Shown: positions 46,766-55,055 of the stretch, piece after piece
How positions within the stretch are numbered: position 1 is the first letter of the stretch
Layout of the letters: each line of letters opens with the position of its first letter
Origin: an uncultured Verrucomicrobia subdivision 3 bacterium
Lineage (GTDB): Bacteria; Verrucomicrobiota; Verrucomicrobiia; Limisphaerales; UBA11358
Length of the DNA: 64,000 bases
Assembly: GCA_903858275.1 (NCBI GenBank)
Contig: CAIOIC010000093.1
Span: forward strand, 1 to 64,000
Reading direction: 5' to 3'
The notes under the pieces: model-generated
What the model saw: only the letters and a program-made list of their open reading frames with translations
Told to the model about the DNA's origin: nothing
The model's database searches: none
Translations under genes and position numbers: made by a program

Positions 46766-47694
46766 ATGAATTTGAACTCATCGCGCACCTGACGAAATCC
46801 CTGCCGACGAATGCAAGCGTCGTGGCCGGAGCCGGCGATGACTGCGCCGTGCTGGACTTGGGCGTGCCGGACAAACTGATTTTGTTCAAGACCGACGCAG
46901 TGGTGGAAGGTGTTCATTTCACCAAAGAAACGCCGCCGGAAAAAATCGGGCGCAAGGCGCTGGCGCGTTGTTTGAGCGACATCGCGGCGATGGCGGGCAC
47001 GCCGACAGCGGTGCTTGTGACCATCGCACTGCCGAAAAAGTTTGAGGTGGAATTTGTGGCGAAAATCTACTCTGGTCTGAATGAAGTGGCGGAAAAATAT
47101 GGCGTGGCGGTGGTCGGCGGGGAAACGACGACGAATCCCGGTCGCATGCTAATTTCCATCTCGTTGCTTGGCACGGTGCCGCGCGGAAAACAGATTTTGC
47201 GCAGCGGCGCTAAAGTGGGCGATGCGATTTTCGTGACCGGCGAACTTGGCGGTTCGCTGGCGGGCAGGCATTTGGAATTTGAGCCACGACTGGCGGAGGC
47301 GGGCTGGCTGGCGGAACACTTTCATATCCATGCGATGATGGATTTAAGCGATGGACTCGCGGGTGATTTGCGGCACATGGCCAATGGCAGCAAAGTTGGC
47401 GCCATTCTCTTGAAATCAGCCCTGCCTGTTTCCCGCGCGGCCAAACTTCGGGCCAAGGAAAGTTCAGATGCCAAGCCGGCGGCGCTGGCAGCGCTGACGG
47501 ATGGCGAGGATTTTGAACTGCTGTTTACTGTCGCCAGCAAAGACGCGGTGAAGCTGCTCGACGCGTGGAAGAAGAATTTCCCGCATACCAAACTTACCTG
47601 CATCGGCAAAATTGTGGCGGGTGAAGAAGTTTTTCTTCGCGATAAAGCTACCACGCATAAACTCAACGCTCATGGCTACGTTCATTTCCCATAG
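46762..47694 (+). CDS. thiL: Thiamine-monophosphate kinase
   Basis: ThiL makes thiamine diphosphate, the last step of the pathway. It has 310 residues from the ATG at 46762. GAGDDCAVLDLG, LILFKTDAVVEGVHF, KALARCLSDIAAMAG and VVGGETTTNPG are the PurM/ThiL ATP- and magnesium-binding motifs; MMDLSDGLAGDLRHM and TDGEDFELLF complete the site. It overlaps the CPBP gene by 4 bp and tsaE by 23 bp. Confidence 0.95.
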   Translation: MNEFELIAHLTKSLPTNASVVAGAGDDCAVLDLGVPDKLILFKTDAVVEGVHFTKETPPEKIGRKALARCLSDIAAMAGTPTAVLVTIALPKKFEVEFVAKIYSGLNEVAEKYGVAVVGGETTTNPGRMLISISLLGTVPRGKQILRSGAKVGDAIFVTGELGGSLAGRHLEFEPRLAEAGWLAEHFHIHAMMDLSDGLAGDLRHMANGSKVGAILLKSALPVSRAAKLRAKESSDAKPAALAALTDGEDFELLFTVASKDAVKLLDAWKKNFPHTKLTCIGKIVAGEEVFLRDKATTHKLNAHGYVHFP

Positions 47695-48112
47695 CCCAGC
47701 GGAGACCGAGGCGCTTGGCGAAAGGTTTGGCCAGACGATCAAACACGGACAAGTCATCGCCTTGAGCGGCGACTTGGGCGCGGGCAAGACGCAGTTCGTG
47801 CGCGGGCTGGCGCGCGGGCTGGCTGTGTCTGGTCGCGTGCATTCGCCGACGTTTACGCTGGTGAACGAATACGGCGGCGGACGTATAAAGTTGTTTCATC
47901 TGGATTTGTATCGGCTGGAAACCGCTCATCAGATATTGAACGCAGGTATCGAGGAATATTTGTCGCCGGCCGGCGTGGCGGTGATTGAGTGGGCGGAGAG
48001 ATTGGAAGATGGAAGATGGAAGACGGAAGATGGAAAGGCATTTGTGCGGGTGAAAATTGAAATCTTGAGCGAGTCGGAGCGGAAGATTGTTTATGATGAT
48101 TTTGGCGCTTGA
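47672..48112 (+). CDS. tsaE: TsaE ATPase for t6A tRNA modification
   Basis: TsaE powers the TsaB-TsaD complex that makes threonylcarbamoyladenosine in tRNA. It has 146 residues. The P-loop is LSGDLGAGKTQFVRGLARGL, then HSPTFTLVNEYGGG and FHLDLYRLE, the usual motifs, and GVAVIEWAERL. The C-terminal segment is partly encoded by a microrepeat of GGAAGAT (about 47999-48036). It starts inside the end of thiL and ends inside the start of tsaB. Confidence 0.94.
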   Translation: MATFISHSPAETEALGERFGQTIKHGQVIALSGDLGAGKTQFVRGLARGLAVSGRVHSPTFTLVNEYGGGRIKLFHLDLYRLETAHQILNAGIEEYLSPAGVAVIEWAERLEDGRWKTEDGKAFVRVKIEILSESERKIVYDDFGA

Positions 48113-48728
48113 ATTTTCCTCGGAGCGACGGAGTGTGGCGCTGGCGCGCAACGGCATCGTTTTGTCCGAAGCGGTCGAGCAGACCGGCGGCCGGGGCACA
48201 AATGCCCTTGGGCTGATTGAGAAGGTTTTGGCCGACGCGAACGTTTTACGCGAGGAGGTTGAAGGCGTGGTCATCGGTCTCGGGCCGGGAAGTTACACTG
48301 GTATTCGTGCGGCAATTGCGGTGGCGCAGGGCTGGCAACTGGCGCGCGGCGTGAAGTTGCTGGGGGTCAGCAGCGCGGAATCCATCGCCGCGCACGCATC
48401 AGCGGAAAAAATATCCGGCCGGGTGAATGTGGTAATCGACGCGCAGCGCGGGGAGTTTTATCTGGCGACTTGGGAAATTTCTCCCGACGGACGCCGGGAA
48501 ATATCGCCGTTAAAAATTGTTGCGGGGACAGCCGTGGAATTGCTGAAATCCGCCGGCGAAATCTGTGTCGGGCCCGATCAGGAAAAACAAATTTTCCCCT
48601 CCGCCGCGCTGGTGGCGTCGCTGGCCTCCGGCCGGACTGATTTTACGGTCGGCGAAAAGCTGGAGCCAATTTATCTTCGGGAGACGAATTTTGTGAAGGC
48701 GTTGCCGTCCAAAAGCCCGTTGGCTTGA
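48093..48728 (+). CDS. tsaB: TsaB, t6A tRNA modification scaffold
   Basis: TsaB is the dimer partner of TsaD in t6A synthesis. It has 211 residues from the ATG at 48093; the ATG at 48096 is equally possible. ILALEFSSERRSVALARNG is the ASKHA-fold start, and VIGLGPGSYTGIRAAIAVAQGW is the TsaB signature. VVIDAQRGEFYLATW follows. It overlaps tsaE by 20 bp. tsaD is not in the window. Confidence 0.94.
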   Translation: MMILALEFSSERRSVALARNGIVLSEAVEQTGGRGTNALGLIEKVLADANVLREEVEGVVIGLGPGSYTGIRAAIAVAQGWQLARGVKLLGVSSAESIAAHASAEKISGRVNVVIDAQRGEFYLATWEISPDGRREISPLKIVAGTAVELLKSAGEICVGPDQEKQIFPSAALVASLASGRTDFTVGEKLEPIYLRETNFVKALPSKSPLA

Positions 48729-48820
48729 ATGCGGCGGCGGCCTGATCCGGAAGGCCCTCAAAACGCTTGCCCATCTGCCGGGAATGTGAAAGCTTCGTCC
48801 CTCAAAGAATAATTAACCGG

Positions 48821-49594
48821 GTGAAAGCGAAACAAGAAACCTTGTTAGCTGATTTTGGTTTGACGGGCTTGCAGAAAAGCGGAGCCTGGCTGGGGCCGGT
48901 TTTTTCTGGGTGGCGCGTCCGCTCCGCCTTCACGCTGATCGAACTTCTGGTGGTCATCGCTGTTATTGCGATTCTGGCGGCGATGCTGTTGCCGGCGTTG
49001 GGCAAGGCCAAGGCGACGGCGCAAAGTACTCTGTGCCTCAGCAACCTGAAGCAGTGGGGGCTGGCCACGCAAATTTATGTGACTGACAATAATGATTATC
49101 TCCCCAAAGAAGGTAAGCCGACACCCTTGCAATCTGATCTGGATAACCCGACGTATCAGGCTTGGTATGTTCAGTTGCCCGAGGTGTTGAAACTGCCGCG
49201 CTATGTTGAAATGCCGTGGCGTACCAATGACACCGCGAACGTTGGCCGTTCCGTCTGGATCTGCCCGGCCAACCAGCGGCGGGTTGTCGCGCCCAGCATC
49301 AACCTATTTCATTACGCGCTCAGCGAGGGTTTCAACGGTACCGGGACAAACCAACATACCCCGATTAAGCTGTCCGCCATTCCCGTTGCACCGATGGTGG
49401 TGGTGTGGTTGTTCGACAATGGGCAGAAACCGGCCCTCGGCGACGGCGGTTCCGTGACTAACGTCCACAACAACGGTGCAAACTTTTCCTTCCTTGATGG
49501 CCATGTAAAGCGGTTCCGTAAATCTGAATACTGGAATGGCACTTCCGTGGGTATCACCAACAATCCAGATTTGGTCTGGAACACCTTCCCATAA
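48821..49594 (+). CDS. Prepilin-type protein with H-X9-DG motif
   Basis: This is a pseudopilin-like protein processed at a type IV prepilin site, RSA then [20 protein letters not shown], with the expected Glu five residues after the cut. The C-terminal half has the H-X9-DG signature ([12 protein letters not shown]) typical of the very large families in Verrucomicrobiota and Planctomycetota. I chose GTG at 48821 (257 residues), which leaves a 36-residue leader; a TTG at 48767 is the alternative. Likely role: minor component of a secretion pseudopilus or surface filament. A shared terminator separates it from leuB. Confidence 0.85.
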   Translation: MKAKQETLLADFGLTGLQKSGAWLGPVFSGWRVRSAFTLIELLVVIAVIAILAAMLLPALGKAKATAQSTLCLSNLKQWGLATQIYVTDNNDYLPKEGKPTPLQSDLDNPTYQAWYVQLPEVLKLPRYVEMPWRTNDTANVGRSVWICPANQRRVVAPSINLFHYALSEGFNGTGTNQHTPIKLSAIPVAPMVVVWLFDNGQKPALGDGGSVTNVHNNGANFSFLDGHVKRFRKSEYWNGTSVGITNNPDLVWNTFP

Positions 49595-49624
49595 AAAAGA
49601 GCGGCCGGTGAAGGCCGCTCTTTT
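49595..49624. terminator. Bidirectional terminator between the prepilin gene and leuB
   Basis: The stem AAAAGAGCGGCC/GGCCGCTCTTTT with a GGTGAA loop starts right after the prepilin stop. T-runs occur on both strands. Confidence 0.92.
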
Positions 49625-49645
49625 AGAAACTGATTGTGCTGTAAA

Positions 49646-50752
49646 TCAAACCGCCGTCGCAATCGCGTCGCCCATCTGGCTGGTGCCCACGCGTTTGGCG
49701 CCGGTCTCAGCCGCATTGAAGATGTCACCCGTGCGGTTGCCGGCTTCGATGGCTTTCGCCACGGCCTTTTCAATCGCCGCCGCCGCGTCATTCAAGCCAA
49801 AACTCTGGCGCAGCATCATGGCGCTCGACAGGATTTGCGCGATGGGATTCGCCAGATTTTTCCCGGCGATATCCGGCGCAGTGCCGCCGGCCGGTTCGTA
49901 GAAACCAAAGGTCTGGTTGCCGTTCGTCGCGCCGAGGCTCGCGCTGGGGAGCATGCCAAGCGAACCACCGAGCGCGGCGGCTTCGTCGCTCAAAATGTCG
50001 CCGAACATGTTTTCGCAGAGCATGACATCGAATTGCGTGGGCTTGAGCATGAGTTGCATCGCGCCGTTGTCTACAAACATGTGTTCCAGCGTCACGTCAG
50101 GATATTGTTTGCCGATGCGCGTGACGGTTTCGCGCCAGAGAATGCCATTCTCGAGGACATTCGCCTTGTCGATGCTCGTCAATTTTTTCCGTCGCAACTG
50201 CGCCGCTTTGAAGGCGACGTGCGCGATCCGCTCGATCTCGAATGTGGTGTAAACCATCGTATCAATCGCGCGCTGCTGACCGTTGCCGAGGTCCTCGGTC
50301 TTTTTCGGTTGGCCGAAATACATGCCGCCCGTCAGTTCGCGCACGACGAGAATATCAATGCCATCGCCCTGTCGTTCCTTCGCCAGCGGACAGGCATGCG
50401 AGAGCACCTTCGGTAATTTCACCGGGCGCAGGTTGGCGAACAGGCCGAACTCCTTGCGCAACCGCAGCAGCGCGGCGCGTTCGGGGCGTTCTTCTTTGGG
50501 AATCGTCGGGTCGCGGTCCGGCAGGCCGACGGAACCGAACAAAATCGAGTCCGACTTTTTGCACAACGCGAGCGTGGCGTCGGGTAAAGCCTTGCCGGCG
50601 ACGTCAATACCCGCCCAGCCGACGGGGGCTTCGGTGATGTTGAGGGTGAAGCCGAATTTCTTTTCGGTGGCGCGGAGGACCTTGATGGCCTCGCGCATGA
50701 CTTCGTTGCCGATGCCGTCGCCCGCGAGGGCTGCGATATTGAATGTTTTCAT
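49646..50752 (-). CDS. leuB: 3-isopropylmalate dehydrogenase
   Basis: LeuB oxidises and decarboxylates 3-isopropylmalate in leucine synthesis. It has 368 residues from the ATG at 50752. NIAALAGDGIGNEVM is the start, RLRKEFGLFANLRPVK the substrate-binding arginine region, VVRELTGGMYFG the loop, and CENMFGDILSDEAAALGGSLGMLPSASLG holds the metal-binding Asp residues. YEPAGGTAPDIAGKNLANP is the NAD-binding region. No other leu gene is near. Confidence 0.96.
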   Translation of the reverse strand: MKTFNIAALAGDGIGNEVMREAIKVLRATEKKFGFTLNITEAPVGWAGIDVAGKALPDATLALCKKSDSILFGSVGLPDRDPTIPKEERPERAALLRLRKEFGLFANLRPVKLPKVLSHACPLAKERQGDGIDILVVRELTGGMYFGQPKKTEDLGNGQQRAIDTMVYTTFEIERIAHVAFKAAQLRRKKLTSIDKANVLENGILWRETVTRIGKQYPDVTLEHMFVDNGAMQLMLKPTQFDVMLCENMFGDILSDEAAALGGSLGMLPSASLGATNGNQTFGFYEPAGGTAPDIAGKNLANPIAQILSSAMMLRQSFGLNDAAAAIEKAVAKAIEAGNRTGDIFNAAETGAKRVGTSQMGDAIATAV

Positions 50753-50833
50753 GAATTCGAGCGGACAGTTTAATTTTTTGGTGCAGCGTGACAATGGAAT
50801 TTTTAATTTTCCACGCTCACGGTTCCGGTTTTC

Positions 50834-51814
50834 ATGTTTAATCAGCTTGCTCGAATCATCAAGGGCAGTTTCAATTACAGAATCATGCGAACTTTTCAGA
50901 AGCGACTTTCCCTCATTCTGCTGGCTGGCCTGATTCTGGTTGTTGTGGTGGGAGCCGGCTTGTATTTTCGCTTCGCGCGTCCGATAGGTAATGGGCCGAC
51001 TGGACCAATTGTAACGCGGGAATGGTTTTCAAAATCGTGGACAACCAACCAGATTCTGCTCGCAGGGCTTGGCGACAGTGTCACGGCTGGTTTCGGTGCC
51101 CGCAAAGGTTATTCTTACTTTGATCGGCTGGTGAAAAATCCAGCAGATGAATTTCCCGATATGGATGGTCTCTGTCTTTCGCGCGTTCTCCCGAATCTTC
51201 GCACAACCAATCTTGCGGTTTCAGGCAGCACGTCCTTTGAGGTTACTGCCCGTCAGCTGACGTTGTTAAAAACGAACAGCCTGAATGTTTTTGGTATCGT
51301 GGTTATCACAACCGGCGGCAATGATCTCATCCATAATTACGGGCGAACGCCACCCCGGGAAGAGGCCATGTATGGTGCCACTTCGGATGAGGCTGCGCCG
51401 TGGATTGAGAATTTCGGTCGGCGGTTGGAAGCAACTATCGGGGAAATCCAAAACCGTTTTCCCGGCGGCTGTTTGATTTTTTTGGCAAATATCTACGACC
51501 CTACTGATGGCTTGGGCGATGCGGAAATGGCCGGATTGCCGCCGTGGAAAGACTCAACCAAAATCCTCGCCGCTTACAATGGAGTGATTCAGCGATGCGC
51601 AGATAAGTTTCCTGCCGTCCGAGTGGTGGATATGCACGGTGCATTCCTTGGGCACGGGATTCATTGCACTCATTTTTGGCGAAAGTCATATGATTTTCAC
51701 GATCCGCATTACTGGTTTTACTCCAACCTCGAGGATCCAAACGAACGCGGCTACGATGCCATCCGCCGGCTGTTCCTGATCGAAATCGCTAAAACGCAAC
51801 GCCAGATTAAATAA
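50834..51814 (+). CDS. Membrane-anchored or exported SGNH/GDSL hydrolase
   Basis: The 326-residue protein has an N-terminal helix LSLILLAGLILVVVVGAGLYF, then an SGNH hydrolase domain. The catalytic Ser block is LAGLGDSVTAGFGA, the Asn block is ITTGGNDLIHNYG, and the Asp/His block is near DFHDPHYWFYSNLEDPNERG. Substrates of this esterase family vary. Start at the ATG 50834 or 50885; the second gives a shorter lead to the helix. It is the last clearly chromosomal gene before the accessory region. Confidence 0.85.
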   Translation: MFNQLARIIKGSFNYRIMRTFQKRLSLILLAGLILVVVVGAGLYFRFARPIGNGPTGPIVTREWFSKSWTTNQILLAGLGDSVTAGFGARKGYSYFDRLVKNPADEFPDMDGLCLSRVLPNLRTTNLAVSGSTSFEVTARQLTLLKTNSLNVFGIVVITTGGNDLIHNYGRTPPREEAMYGATSDEAAPWIENFGRRLEATIGEIQNRFPGGCLIFLANIYDPTDGLGDAEMAGLPPWKDSTKILAAYNGVIQRCADKFPAVRVVDMHGAFLGHGIHCTHFWRKSYDFHDPHYWFYSNLEDPNERGYDAIRRLFLIEIAKTQRQIK

Positions 51815-51909
51815 ATGCCACTTCCCTACAAAATCGCCACGCTGTTTTGGAGATATTAACAAACTGCAAGAACCCCAATTAATACAATGGGTTTCTAACG
51901 ATAGCCGCC

Positions 51910-52245
51910 TCACATATTTTTCCACCAGTCCCCATCCGACGACCTCATGAACCGGTGAAAACCTTCCTCGTCCAGTTCGTCACCGAGAGCTTGAAGTTTT
52001 TTACCCACGGCCTCCAAATCACCGTGCTCAAATGGAAAGCGGTTCATATCGCAGGATTCAAAAATCCCATTGACCCCCTCAATGCCCACGACAAGCGAAT
52101 GAGACTTTTTATTTTCCATGCGTTCCAAAACCATCAATGCCAACCCCTCACGCTCGCTTAAAATCAAACCCCAAACGATTCGGTTGGCGGTTTTGAATGG
52201 GACTTTGCGAATGATGCAGCAGCTCATGGTTCGTGGTTTCCTCAT
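51910..52245 (-). CDS. Small protein downstream of the serine recombinase, unknown function
   Basis: The 111-residue protein starts 2 bp after the recombinase stop, so the two are likely co-transcribed. No domain is recognised. The C-terminal part is acidic (ALGDELDEEGFHRFMRSS). It could be a recombinase accessory protein, but nothing in the sequence shows it. Confidence 0.5.
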   Translation of the reverse strand: MRKPRTMSCCIIRKVPFKTANRIVWGLILSEREGLALMVLERMENKKSHSLVVGIEGVNGIFESCDMNRFPFEHGDLEAVGKKLQALGDELDEEGFHRFMRSSDGDWWKNM

Positions 52246-52247
52246 CG

Positions 52248-52853
52248 TCAGTTGGCGGCAAGCTTCACAATCTTGCAGACCGAAGCGATGGGGATGTTCA
52301 ACTGGCGACCAATCTCCCGTAGTCCAAGCCCCAGCTGTTTGAGATTTAGCACTTCGTCACGCCTTTTATGCAGGGATGGCTTGCGTCCAAAAACCACTCC
52401 CCGATTCTTAGCGGATTTGATTCCAGCGGCACAGCGTTCGAGCAAATTCTGACGTTCCCAATCCGCAACGCACATCAAAACTCCCATGATGAGTTGGCCG
52501 CAGGGATTGCTGTCGCTGGTATCCAAACCCTGCGATGTGGCAATCAACGGCACCCGTAGCGACTTGAACTCGTTCAACAGGATGCTCAAATGAGTTAAAC
52601 TCCTCCCCAAACGACAGAGCTTGTAAACGACAACACGCTCCACCATGCCTTCACGCATCGCCTTGACGAGTTTATCCAGAGCCGGACGGCTGGCCTTGGT
52701 GCCGCTGGCCTTGTCTTCGTAAATGACGGTGTTCGTCCACCCCTTTGCTTCACAGAAGCGGGAACATTCATCAAGCTGGCTATCGGTGATTTGGGTTCCA
52801 TTGGCGCAGGACACACGCAAATAAATCGCTGTGTGACGTTGTTTAGTGCTCAT
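52248..52853 (-). CDS. Small serine recombinase (resolvase/invertase type)
   Basis: The 201-residue protein starts at the ATG 52853. It has the complete layout of small serine recombinases: catalytic Ser15 in AIYLRVSCANG, EDKASGTKASRPALDKLV, the active-site arginines in VYKLCRLGRSLTHLS, LLNEFKSLRVPLIATSQGLD, the long E-type helix DWERQNLLERCAAGI, and a C-terminal helix-turn-helix (LGLGLREIGRQLNIPIASVCK). Such enzymes resolve, integrate or invert DNA. It lies about 250 bp from the helicase gene that carries an inverted segment, which makes it the obvious candidate to drive that inversion; this is inference. Confidence 0.93.
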   Translation of the reverse strand: MSTKQRHTAIYLRVSCANGTQITDSQLDECSRFCEAKGWTNTVIYEDKASGTKASRPALDKLVKAMREGMVERVVVYKLCRLGRSLTHLSILLNEFKSLRVPLIATSQGLDTSDSNPCGQLIMGVLMCVADWERQNLLERCAAGIKSAKNRGVVFGRKPSLHKRRDEVLNLKQLGLGLREIGRQLNIPIASVCKIVKLAAN

Positions 52854-52942
52854 AAACCTATAATAAACGGAGCATCTGGGACCTCTAGCAAAAACCCAGA
52901 AAATCCAGGTTTTATGCGGGTTCCGTGAGGGGGCTAGAATCG

Positions 52943-53007
52943 TGAGCACCCCGTTTGGCCGGTTTTAAGACCTGTCAGGCCGGTGATGCTGGTTCAACTG
53001 GTGCTCA
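52943..53007. repeat. Inverted and direct repeats upstream of the recombinase and helicase
   Basis: TGAGCACC (52943-52950) is inverted at 53000-53007 (GGTGCTCA). Between them GGCCGGT occurs twice (52957, 52978), 21 bp or two helical turns apart. AAAACC/GGTTTT (52891-52913) is another dyad nearby. The layout fits a recombinase or regulator binding region; no function is proven. Confidence 0.45.
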
Positions 53008-53263
53008 TCTAGGCATATGACACCTTGAGATTCCCTGTTCCTGTCAATTTGACCTTTCAAGAAATCACCCCATCCGGCACCCTGCTTGGCACCAAAACCA
53101 TGAGCGCAAAGGGATTTACGGAATATCACGCTCGCTATTTAGCTCACGAATTGACGAAGCGGTGTCCTTCCGACAGCTTGCAAAAGTTGGCGGCTACGTT
53201 GGCTGATGCCCAGGTTGACCTGAATCCCCACCAAGTTGATGCCGCCCTGTTTGCCTTCCGTTC

Positions 53264-53799
53264 GCAGTGTTCCAAATTGTGCCTTGAAGCTCTTGAGGTC
53301 GCCAAACGTGTAGTCGTCAATGACACTGACCAAACCATAAAGTTCGAGCAGAGAATTCTGTAACGGGGTTGCCGTCAGTAGCACCTTGGGTGCATCAGCG
53401 ATGGCATTCTTGATGGCGTTGGCGATGCGGTTCGCCGGTTTGTAAACATTCCGAAGCCGGTGAGCTTCATCCACAATCACCAAATCCCAATTCACTTGCT
53501 TGATGTAAACGTCTTTGGCACGGGCAAAATGATATGAGCAGATGATGATTTGCTTCTGGACTAACGGATTCAGGTTGCCGGTCTTGATGATTTGGTTGAA
53601 CGATTTGTTCTCCAATATCAACGAGGACAGGAAAAACTTGTCGGTCAATTCCTGATTCCACTGTTTACGAAGTGCGGCGGGGACGATGATGAGCAACTTT
53701 TGCTTCTTTTCAGCCCATTTCTGCGAGAGCAGGATTCCGGCCTCGATGGTTTTGCCAAGTCCCACCTCATCAGCAAGGATGGCACCTCTTGAGAGCGGA
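53264..53799 (-). other. Inverted segment holding helicase motifs I to III
   Basis: On the minus strand this segment reads PLSRGAILADEVGLGKTIEA (motif I), WDLVIVDEAHRLRN (motif II) and LLTATPLQNSLLELYG (motif III), ending GDLKSFKAQFGTL. The edges are GTTC at 53260-53263 and its inverse GAAC at 53800-53803. Around them only a loose inverted match, CTTCC then GTTC, is shared. The minus-strand frame runs from 53975 to 53139, but its flanks are just antisense of the helicase ends. Confidence 0.92.
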
Positions 53800-53858
53800 G
53801 AACCGAGGAAGAATTTGCTGCGCTGCGTGAACGCATCAAGCCAATCTGCCAACGCACA

Positions 53859-55055
53859 TTGCGACGGCAGGTGCTTGAATACATCAAATACACGAACCGC
53901 ATCCCCATCACACAGGAGTTCGTTCCATCGGAAGCCGAGCAAAAGCTTTATGATTTGGTGTCGAGCTACCTGCAACGTGATTCACTTTACGCATTGCCAT
54001 CCAGCCAGCGGCAATTGATGACGCTGATTCTCCGCAAGCTCCTCGCCTCCTCCACCTACGCAATTTCCGGCACTCTTGACGCATTGGCCAACCGACTTGA
54101 GGAACAGGCAGCGGATAAAACTCCAACCATCGAAACGCCAGAGGAAGCGGTGTCGGACTTCGAGGCCATTGATGAGGTTGAAGAAGAATGGGACGAAGAC
54201 GAGGCCGAAGAAAAGGGTGAGAAGGTTTACACGGCAGAGGATAAAGAGAACATGCGGGAGGAAGTAAAAGCTCTCCGTGAATTCAAGACGCTTGCAGCTT
54301 CCATCGTCAAGAACTCAAAGGGGGAAGTGCTGTTGACCGCACTCAAAAAGGGCTTTGCCAAAGCCGTTGAACTTGGTGCTCCACAGAAGGCCATCATCTT
54401 CACCGAATCAACCCGCACCCAAGAATATTTGCTGCGAGTGCTGCAACAGACCCAACACGCTGGTAAAATTGTGTTGTTCAATGGCACGAACAAGGACGAG
54501 AAATCTCGACAGCTTTATGCTGCATGGATGCAATGTCACAAGGGCACAGACCGCATCACGGGCGCACCATCAGCCGATATGCGTCAGGCTCTCGTGGATT
54601 ATTTTCGTGACGAAGCCGAGATAATGATTGCGACGGAGGCCGCAGCCGAGGGCATCAACCTGCAATTCTGTTCGCTCGTGGTGAATTATGATTTGCCTTG
54701 GAATCCACAACGCATCGAACAACGCATTGGCCGGTGTCATCGTTACGGTCAGAAATACGATGTTGTTGTCATCAACTTCCTGAACAAGAGCAATGCGGCT
54801 GACCAACGGGTTTATGCTTTGTTGAAAGATAAATTCCAGCTTTTCAGCGGCGTGTTTGGTGCCAGTGATGAAGTGCTTGGCAGCATTGAATCCGGTGTAG
54901 ATTTTGAAAAACGAATCGCCAGCATTTACCAAACCTGCCGCACCACTGACCAAATCGAGTTCAATTTCAATGCGCTGCAACAGGAGTTGGAGTTGCAGAT
55001 TGATGAACGCATGGGGCAGAAGGCCAAAGGGGTGACGAAGTTCCAAACGGTATGA
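53859..55055 (+). CDS. C-terminal helicase lobe, possibly still translated
   Basis: This is the part of the split helicase gene that remains open on the plus strand (398 residues from the first TTG). It holds a helical linker, an acidic tract (DEVEEEWDEDEAEEKGE), and the second RecA-like lobe with AIIFTESTRTQEYLLRVL, ATEAAAEGINLQF and IGRCHRYGQKYDVVVINF. Without the first lobe it cannot hydrolyse ATP. Translation through it may still matter for coupling to the overlapping downstream gene. Confidence 0.75.
   Translation: MRRQVLEYIKYTNRIPITQEFVPSEAEQKLYDLVSSYLQRDSLYALPSSQRQLMTLILRKLLASSTYAISGTLDALANRLEEQAADKTPTIETPEEAVSDFEAIDEVEEEWDEDEAEEKGEKVYTAEDKENMREEVKALREFKTLAASIVKNSKGEVLLTALKKGFAKAVELGAPQKAIIFTESTRTQEYLLRVLQQTQHAGKIVLFNGTNKDEKSRQLYAAWMQCHKGTDRITGAPSADMRQALVDYFRDEAEIMIATEAAAEGINLQFCSLVVNYDLPWNPQRIEQRIGRCHRYGQKYDVVVINFLNKSNAADQRVYALLKDKFQLFSGVFGASDEVLGSIESGVDFEKRIASIYQTCRTTDQIEFNFNALQQELELQIDERMGQKAKGVTKFQTV

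Larger units (their letters stand above)
53100..55055 (+). pseudogene. SNF2-type helicase gene split by an internal 536-bp inversion
   Basis: Read as it stands the gene is broken. The N-terminus (ATG 53100, MSAKGFTEYHARYLAHEL through DLNPHQVDAALFAFRS) and the C-terminal helicase domain are on the plus strand, but bases 53264-53799 are reversed. Flipping these back joins FAFRS to PLSRGAILADEVG on the left and QFGTLRTE to EEFAALRERIKP on the right, in one open frame of 651 codons. The restored protein is a superfamily 2 SNF2/RapA-like translocase with both lobes; motif V/VI is ATEAAAEGINLQF and QRIGRCHRYGQ. The stop overlaps the next gene in ATGA. It may be a switchable OFF state rather than a dead gene. 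Confidence 0.9.

Noticed and set aside
49634-50416. 260-codon plus-strand frame opposite leuB
   Set aside because: Antisense to certain LeuB motifs.
53260-53803. Amplification or assembly chimera as the cause of the inverted segment
   Set aside because: Not excluded, but less likely: both junctions restore the frame exactly, as a conservative inversion would, while chimeras usually give one non-reciprocal junction. Read-level data would decide.
53139-53975. A complete minus-strand helicase gene
   Set aside because: Only the middle (53799-53264) is helicase. Its two flanks are exact antisense of the plus-strand helicase ends, so it is the inverted piece of one gene, not a second gene.
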